From CAYRWR01 sp964537555 (GTDB lineage: Bacteria; Spirochaetota; Brevinematia; Brevinematales; CAYRWR01), in contig CAZIAD010000008.1 in the NCBI GenBank assembly GCA_964537555.1, forward strand, positions 38,276-102,275: DNA of 64,000 bases, in the 5' to 3' direction. The notes under the pieces were generated by a model, which was given only the letters and a program-made list of their open reading frames with translations, was not told the origin of the DNA and did no database searches. Made by a program: the position numbers and the translations under genes. Shown one piece after another: positions 59,000 to 64,000 of the stretch. Within the stretch, counting starts at the first letter, position 1; each line of letters opens with the position of its first letter.

Positions 59000-59935
59000 C
59001 TATTCGTTAGTAACGAGCATAAACAGATTGGATACCACTATCCAATTCGTTATATCAGTATCATAGCGCAGAGGAGCACTAGGGGCCTGCTCGGGTGCCC
59101 AGTCTATTGCACTGGACTCACTACCCGGTCCCAGGTTACTGGGAGTATCAGTCAGAGCAGCGTCTGTGCGGAATACCATATAAATGGCATTGGGGAAATC
59201 CGGATTTCTGGTGTCGATGAGCCAGTTCAAAGGTATCTCAAACATCAAGACACCCCAGGAAGCATACATGTTCCATCCACTTCCTATACCATTTTTCTGC
59301 TCTACAGTACCATTATAAAACCTAATGTGCTGGGTGTTTTTCAATCCTTCAGCTTTTGAAGGCCTGTAATGCTTTAACATGTGGCTGATTTTACGGGTAG
59401 AAATATCATTAGTGATAGAGATATCGGTCAGCTCAAAGTTACCAATAGTTCCGGATATACCGGCATCTGAAGTCCCGTCATTATTAAATATCCTTACACC
59501 ATAACTATAGCTGCCACTGGTAACACCATTATCAAAATAGATGTATGATCCGCCAGAATATCTATCATCTAATCCGTCTGTCCAGGGTACCTCAGGGGTA
59601 GTATAAGCTATATATAACTTATTCCGGGAAATAGCGAAATAGATATCAGTCAGGTCATGATATTGATTGGTAGCCAGACCATTATCAGACTGTGCATCCA
59701 AAGAAGCATCTGTATAGAGCAGATTACTTACTGCATCCACAAATATAGCCGCAATATTACTGCCCACGGAGTAGCTGTTAGTGATATAATAGGGTGAATT
59801 AGTATTTCCCACCACTTCTATAGGCACATCGAGGTATGCCTGTACATCAGAACTTTTCTCTATGTTAAAAAAAGCACAACTTATAGCGATGAGAGAGACC
59901 AGTCCAATGCTGATAAACAATAATGTTTTTTTCAT
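59000..59935 (-). CDS. Lipoprotein of unknown function
   Basis: A 311-residue lipoprotein with lipobox AISC. The mature protein is rich in beta-strands. It may be a DOMON/carbohydrate-binding-like fold, judging from GSYIYFDNGVTSGSYSYGVR and WGVLMFEIPLNWLIDTRNP, but no motif is firm. The start at 59935 follows GGAGG. It lies 12 bases after the 1011-residue barrel gene and is probably its partner; both mention a similar early sandwich domain. Confidence 0.6.
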   Translation of the reverse strand: MKKTLLFISIGLVSLIAISCAFFNIEKSSDVQAYLDVPIEVVGNTNSPYYITNSYSVGSNIAAIFVDAVSNLLYTDASLDAQSDNGLATNQYHDLTDIYFAISRNKLYIAYTTPEVPWTDGLDDRYSGGSYIYFDNGVTSGSYSYGVRIFNNDGTSDAGISGTIGNFELTDISITNDISTRKISHMLKHYRPSKAEGLKNTQHIRFYNGTVEQKNGIGSGWNMYASWGVLMFEIPLNWLIDTRNPDFPNAIYMVFRTDAALTDTPSNLGPGSESSAIDWAPEQAPSAPLRYDTDITNWIVVSNLFMLVTNE

Positions 59936-59947
59936 ATAATCCTCCAT

Positions 59948-62900
59948 TTAGAATGAAAATTCCCATTCTGTGATCGTGTATGCACCATAAGGAGCTCTGC
60001 TTGATGAGAAGCTGTTTCCTCCGCCAATGGGCTCCATCCAGTACTCACCCTTTAATGTTATGTAACCTACAGGTAATGAATATCTTCCTGAAAGACCTAT
60101 CCGGTGTCTCTGATAGTACATTGTGGTAGTAACAGTAGCCAGAGAGCCTGACTCAGTATAGGTACCAAAATCCAGTCTGTATGAAAGATCAGCAGACAGG
60201 AACTTACCCAGCTGCTGACTATAGGTAAGTTTGGGAGAAATAATAGTAGGTAATTTAGTATCCTCTACTATTCTGCCATCAGAAAGATTGTAGAACAACA
60301 GAGAAGCTACTGCTTTACTGTTTAATTTCAGTAAGGAGTATTCAACATTAGCCAGAGCTCTTATCTGTACGGTATTGGTGTATTCAGGGTGGTTATAGGT
60401 AATAACAGATCCTTCCACATCGACTCTAAGCGCTGAACTGATAAACTCGGCCTTTACAGTACCACCCTGCCATCCTTTTGCGGCAATACCTTCCCAGTTA
60501 TCATTGATCCATCCGATTGCAGTAGAAGTAACAGGGTCATCCAGCTGGAACTGGTTAGGTAGCTGAGGTATAGGAATAGAAGATGTGAAGTCATCTGCCT
60601 GAGGTGCTCTATGTGCAGACTGGTTCCCTTTCATTTCCAGCACATCTGCGGTAGGACTTCCACCAAAACCACTGGCCAGCGCAGAAGTATCTCCTCGGGC
60701 AGCACCAATAGCTTGGTAATTGTGGTCAATATAGAATCCCTGTCCTAAAATATTCAGGACACCCAATAGGTTTTGAACCTTTACAGTAGCAACACCTATA
60801 TAACCGGTGGTTTCCTGATCTGAATTGATGCCACTATCACCAAATGAACCGATCTCACCGTTTCCATCAATATCGTTATTTTCAGCTATTTCCAGAGCTT
60901 TGAAATCTTCACCCATTTTCAATTCAGCCCAACCTAATGTCGCAGCCAGAGAAATATCAGCAAAACCTAATCCTAATTTATATTGAGCATCAAAGATAGC
61001 ACCGGCATTATGTCCGCGCTCAATCAGCTTTTTAGGAGCATTTACAGCACTGACTACAGGGCTAATCTCATAGTCGGTATAAACACCGGCTACCAGGCCC
61101 AGATTGAGGTTTTTGACTAATGAAGCACTGGTTACTTTAAGACCGTACACAAAGTCATTTACTACATTATTACCATGACTGTAGTCAAAACCTATCCAGC
61201 CTAAAGGATAGTGCATTGTGAGCTGATAGTTAAATAAACCCTCCACCGATCCATCTACAAATATACCCTTGTACTTATCTCTGTCAGGATACCAGGCGGC
61301 ACCCATGAACCAGGGATTATAATCAAACTCATAATTTCCTATAGAAATAGTATCTACAGTAGGGAATGGATTTACCAGGATTCCTCTGAATGCCTGAAGT
61401 ACTACAGGCTGCTGTGCAGGGGTCTCATTTTCCCATTGTGTCCAGATGGTATCATCCCACCATCCAATTTCCCATCTCATATAATAGTCTACTTTATCTG
61501 TAAATGCCTTTCCAAAGAACTGTATCTCCATAGAATTTTTAATAAAATTCTCTTTTGCTGGGTCAAGGTTCCATGTCCACCGGGTAAAGACCTTGGTAGA
61601 TAACAGGAAATTATCACTTACATATTTATCTCTCTGAGCAGGTGGTTTGATTTTAGCAGCCAGATCTTTGGCATACTTTGTGTATCCGCCTTTGGGCATC
61701 CACTGTTCAGTCTGATCATTTTTAATCAGGGGCAATACTGCCTTTACATCCAGTTTAGGGTCAGGATATGATTCCCATATATTTAAGATGGTAAACTGAT
61801 CCTGAGCTTCCTGTACACTACCCATAGCTGGCCATACCAGAATATCCACTAATTCAGGGTCACCCCAATAGTCAGATCCTCCACCGATACGGTGCAGACC
61901 TCGGTATTCATTGACATTACGGGTCAGCACGTCTTCCGGATCAGGGAAGCCTTCATTGGACTGGGCCACTACCTGCCAGGCCCAACCGTCTATCTTATCA
62001 TCTGCACCCATTCCAAGATCTTTTTTTCTTACTACAGCTGTAATAGTCTGTCCCTGTCCTGAAATTTTCAGAGGGATTACCACATTCTCTGCCTGATCTT
62101 TTGCTTTTACATCCACTTCGATCTGCACACGGGACTGAGGCTGAGGAGTAATCAGTACTACCTTGTCCCAGGCATTACCGGGGTCAAAGAACACATTAAG
62201 TCCAGGAATGGACTTCACTTCTCCAGATCCGGGAACATTATCCTGGTCGATATAAATCTGGAAATGCTGTACATCAAAATCTGCAGCCATACCCCAGTTC
62301 TGCTTGAGGTCTGCATTAACAGTGATTTTAAATACAACATTGTCTTTTCCTGAAGCATCCACTTCAAAAGACACTATGTCAAATGATCCTGCTGTATAAA
62401 CAGGGTTTGTGGGGTACTGATAGTAACCTGGGCCCTTATCGTCTCCGATAGGGTCATTATATTTGAACACCCCTTCTTTGATCTTATGATTATCAGGTAT
62501 ATTTTTATCCAGATTTGCTCTGACTCCGGACAACTTAGGCTCAGGGTGTACCTGAGAGATCTTATTGCCTTCAGTAGGTACAGATTTTGCATCTTTAGGG
62601 TCTGTACCGGCATCAAATTCTTCCTTGTTAGAAGCTCCATCGCCGTCTGCATCTGCGTTGATGTCTTTCAGGCCATAAAAGGTCATCCAGTCATCTGCTA
62701 CACCGTCACCATTGACATCGATCTTTTTATTATTGGGGTGAGTCCCCATTTTATACTCGTCCAATGCCCCGATCTTATCCCCGTCGAGGTCCATCTTACC
62801 ATTGAACTTGTTGAATTTGGCCCCCTGGCCAAAATACTTGACCTCCCACCAGTCAGGCATACCGTCGCCGTCTGTATCGGCAGTGGCATCCACCCCGGCA

Positions 62901-62983
62901 GGAGCTGTTTCAGGAGCTGCATACGTGACAGTCCCTGTAAAAATGACGAGAAACGCTAATAGAAGTGCTACTCTTTTACCCAT
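59948..62983 (-). CDS. Large outer-membrane protein with calcium-type repeats, glucodextranase-C-like domain and beta-barrel
   Basis: A 1011-residue exported mosaic. After a signal peptide come four calcium-binding repeats in residues about 35-140 (DTDGDGMPDWWE, DLDGDKIGALDE, DVNGDGVADDWM, DADGDGASNKEE), like thrombospondin type-3. Next is a sandwich at roughly 190-400 (FDIVSFEVDASGKDNVVFKI, FQIYIDQDNVPGSG) resembling the C-terminal module of glucodextranase (PF09985). The last half (about 450-1011) has many amphipathic strands and ends WEFSF, a beta-signal. It may bind or import glucans. The start at 62983 follows GGAGG. A similar module recurs in the next lipoprotein. Confidence 0.7.
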   Translation of the reverse strand: MGKRVALLLAFLVIFTGTVTYAAPETAPAGVDATADTDGDGMPDWWEVKYFGQGAKFNKFNGKMDLDGDKIGALDEYKMGTHPNNKKIDVNGDGVADDWMTFYGLKDINADADGDGASNKEEFDAGTDPKDAKSVPTEGNKISQVHPEPKLSGVRANLDKNIPDNHKIKEGVFKYNDPIGDDKGPGYYQYPTNPVYTAGSFDIVSFEVDASGKDNVVFKITVNADLKQNWGMAADFDVQHFQIYIDQDNVPGSGEVKSIPGLNVFFDPGNAWDKVVLITPQPQSRVQIEVDVKAKDQAENVVIPLKISGQGQTITAVVRKKDLGMGADDKIDGWAWQVVAQSNEGFPDPEDVLTRNVNEYRGLHRIGGGSDYWGDPELVDILVWPAMGSVQEAQDQFTILNIWESYPDPKLDVKAVLPLIKNDQTEQWMPKGGYTKYAKDLAAKIKPPAQRDKYVSDNFLLSTKVFTRWTWNLDPAKENFIKNSMEIQFFGKAFTDKVDYYMRWEIGWWDDTIWTQWENETPAQQPVVLQAFRGILVNPFPTVDTISIGNYEFDYNPWFMGAAWYPDRDKYKGIFVDGSVEGLFNYQLTMHYPLGWIGFDYSHGNNVVNDFVYGLKVTSASLVKNLNLGLVAGVYTDYEISPVVSAVNAPKKLIERGHNAGAIFDAQYKLGLGFADISLAATLGWAELKMGEDFKALEIAENNDIDGNGEIGSFGDSGINSDQETTGYIGVATVKVQNLLGVLNILGQGFYIDHNYQAIGAARGDTSALASGFGGSPTADVLEMKGNQSAHRAPQADDFTSSIPIPQLPNQFQLDDPVTSTAIGWINDNWEGIAAKGWQGGTVKAEFISSALRVDVEGSVITYNHPEYTNTVQIRALANVEYSLLKLNSKAVASLLFYNLSDGRIVEDTKLPTIISPKLTYSQQLGKFLSADLSYRLDFGTYTESGSLATVTTTMYYQRHRIGLSGRYSLPVGYITLKGEYWMEPIGGGNSFSSSRAPYGAYTITEWEFSF

Positions 62984-63016
62984 TCTAACCTCCAAAACAC
63001 ATATTTTTTGAATTAT

Positions 63017-63056
63017 ATCATAATACTATTTTCTATTTTGTCAATAGAAAATAGTA
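63017..63056 (-). promoter_or_regulatory. Promoter of the large barrel operon, overlapped by a perfect palindrome
   Basis: Minus-strand TTGACA (63044-63039), 16 bases, TATGAT (63022-63017). A perfect 14-base inverted repeat (63024-63037 and 63043-63056) with a 5-base loop covers the -35, so it looks like an operator. The rest of this 300-base gap holds nothing identifiable. Confidence 0.55.
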
Positions 63057-63252
63057 AAATTTCCCTCTAAGTGTCATTCTTTGGTCTTATGAATAGGTGA
63101 TGGAGTCTGTGCACACAGGATCGAGATGATTTTCTTAAATAATAGTTTTTCATTTATCACCATTTTTTTTATTGTTTAATATTACACTGAGCCTTAAATG
63201 TTATCAAGTTTTTGACAAATTATTTTTCAGGTCTAGGTAATCAGACTTTAAA

Positions 63253-63283
63253 AAAAAGGATGGTGAGAGACACCATCCTTTTT
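63253..63283 (-). terminator. Intrinsic terminator after tRNA-Leu
   Basis: AAAAAGGATGGTG and its complement, a 13-bp stem with a 5-base loop. It begins five bases beyond the tRNA 3' end. Confidence 0.9.
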
Positions 63284-63287
63284 AAAC

Positions 63288-63372
63288 TGCCCGGGACAGG
63301 ACTTGAACCTGCACGTCCTATACGAACACTAGAACCTGAATCTAGCGCGTCTACCAATTCCGCCACCCGGGC
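63288..63372 (-). tRNA. tRNA-Leu (anticodon CAG)
   Basis: An 85-base class II tRNA. The acceptor arms GCCCGGG/CCCGGGC pair perfectly, the anticodon loop TTCAGGT sits on the CTAGA/TCTAG stem, and the T-loop is TTCAAGT. A long variable arm of about 14 bases is typical of tRNA-Leu. The discriminator is A, and CCA is not encoded. It has its own promoter and terminator, so it is monocistronic. Confidence 0.97.
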
Positions 63373-63386
63373 TTAGACTGGTCAAT

Positions 63387-63415
63387 ATTATAGCATGAGG
63401 ATATTTTTTATGCAA
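63387..63415 (-). promoter_or_regulatory. Promoter of tRNA-Leu, fused to the upstream terminator
   Basis: Minus-strand TTGCAT (63415-63410), 17 bases, TATAAT (63392-63387). The -35 begins in the T-tract of the terminator of the beta-helix gene. Confidence 0.8.
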
Positions 63416-63419
63416 AAAA

Positions 63420-63448
63420 GAAGCGGCTTTTGTGAAAAAAGCCGCTTC
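63420..63448 (-). terminator. Intrinsic terminator of the beta-helix gene
   Basis: GAAGCGGCTTTT and its complement, a 12-bp stem with a 5-base loop, followed by TTTTTTG on the minus strand. Confidence 0.9.
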
Positions 63449-63466
63449 AAAGTTTCTTCTAATCAA

Positions 63467-64000
63467 CTAGAGATTGGTTGTTATATTATCAAAATAATTA
63501 CCCGATAATCCATTTATACCTGCCATTGTAGTTTTACCTGAAGTAGTATCATGATCCCAATAATAGGCCACTCCTGGCAGCACACTGTCAAAATAATTAC
63601 TTACTACCGATAGAGGATCCGCATCTGCTGCCGATTCTAGTATATTTATAGCCTGTGTCCGCTTAAAGATATTCTGCTTGATGATTATACTATCATTCAC
63701 ATTTGCCATGTCTTGTATTCTAATACCAGCAGTGCTAGCCGTATCCAAAAACTGATTCTTTAATATGTTTATAGTCATTATTGGCGTAACACCTGACACA
63801 CTATATGATCTAAAAATATCTATAGTATTGGCATGAGTACCTAGAAAGATATTTCCAGTCACATTTGCCGTGAAATTAACTGGGTTTGCGTAAGCATTGA
63901 TAGTTTCTGTACTTAAAAATATAGGAACTATATTTGCATTTGAAAAAATATTATTTTTTATATTAAATGTTGCACTATGGCCTGAAGTAGATTGATATAT
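63467..64000 (-). CDS. Parallel beta-helix repeat protein, C-terminal part
   Basis: The frame runs off the right edge of the window, so only the last 177 residues are seen; the Met at 63862 is internal. Repeating NxIF/NxxFxN units (NNIFSNAN, TGNIFLGTHANT, KNQFLDTAS, KQNIFKRTQAI, NYFDSVLP, GNYFDNIT) about 20-30 residues apart are characteristic of right-handed parallel beta-helices (PbH1), found in pectate-lyase-like and surface adhesin proteins. No C-terminal anchor or barrel is present. The function cannot be told from this end. Confidence 0.8.
   Translation of the reverse strand: MYQSTSGHSATFNIKNNIFSNANIVPIFLSTETINAYANPVNFTANVTGNIFLGTHANTIDIFRSYSVSGVTPIMTINILKNQFLDTASTAGIRIQDMANVNDSIIIKQNIFKRTQAINILESAADADPLSVVSNYFDSVLPGVAYYWDHDTTSGKTTMAGINGLSGNYFDNITTNL

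Noticed and set aside
1..64000. Replication origin, prophage or transposon
   Set aside because: No DnaA-box clusters, integrase, transposase or structural phage genes were seen; the HTH and Com genes alone are not enough.

Overview
This window most likely comes from an anaerobic, flagellated, double-membrane bacterium, best fitting the Spirochaetota. The evidence is flagellar switch-type genes, a UPF0164-like outer-membrane barrel, many lipoproteins with relaxed lipoboxes, many outer-membrane and periplasmic beta-propeller proteins, and anaerobic enzymes: HydF and HydG for [FeFe] hydrogenase, a four-subunit 2-oxoacid:ferredoxin oxidoreductase, and an oxygen-labile-type SUF system with an Rrf2 regulator. 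The phylum is an inference; there is no rRNA here. Promoters are strikingly regular: TTGnnn, a 17-base spacer, then TATAAT-like hexamers, repeated across the window.

Layout. 1-1.9 kb: the end of ruvC and an HtrA protease. 2-8.2 kb (minus): a seven-gene envelope operon with four tandem paralogous PD40 lipoproteins, a small exported protein, a FecR-domain protein and a beta-barrel. 8.5-12.9 kb (minus): a TPR membrane protein, ribosomal protein S1, an exported protein and an LVIVD-repeat lipoprotein. 13-15.3 kb (plus): a cyclomaltodextrinase-type GH13 enzyme. 15.8-22 kb (minus): rrf2-sufT-sufC-sufB-sufD-Rieske-sufS-sufU behind a promoter carrying two IscR-type half-palindromes. 22-28 kb: a mixed accessory zone with an esterase, a HEPN/MNT pair, two probably leaderless plus-strand genes, a lipoprotein hydrolase behind a terminator, a Com-like zinc ribbon gene, an excisionase-type HTH gene with upstream iterons, and a NifX-like/Nif11-like pair behind a sigma-54-like element. 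28-31.2 kb (minus): two small SpoA (FliN-type) proteins, a FliM-FliG fusion and an AraC regulator, all spaced by 3 bases. 33-40.8 kb: carB, an Eis-like acetyltransferase, a large UPF0164/Ig/OmpA protein and a small Cys-rich protein. 40.8-46 kb: two ABC exporters around hydF. 46-52.7 kb: DUF167-yggT-proC, yggS, vor/kor genes, and hydG with a Rex-like operator. 52.8-63 kb: envelope proteins, a Dpm1-type glycosyltransferase, BatD with a Cys-less rhodanese, a duplicated small lipoprotein broken by a 100-N assembly gap, and a 1011-residue calcium-repeat/barrel protein. 63.3 kb: tRNA-Leu(CAG), then the end of a beta-helix protein.

The most unusual element is the FliM-FliG fusion. It lacks the CheY-binding peptide of FliM and the FliF-binding domain of FliG, has lost the paired acidic torque residues of FliG, and sits with two SpoA-domain proteins. 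It looks like a compact, rewired C-ring module rather than a normal motor switch. Secondary leads are the Rex-like site at hydG, the sigma-54-like nifX/nif11 promoter, the helically phased iterons before the HTH-Com genes, and the tandem PD40 lipoproteins with conserved ends and divergent centres.
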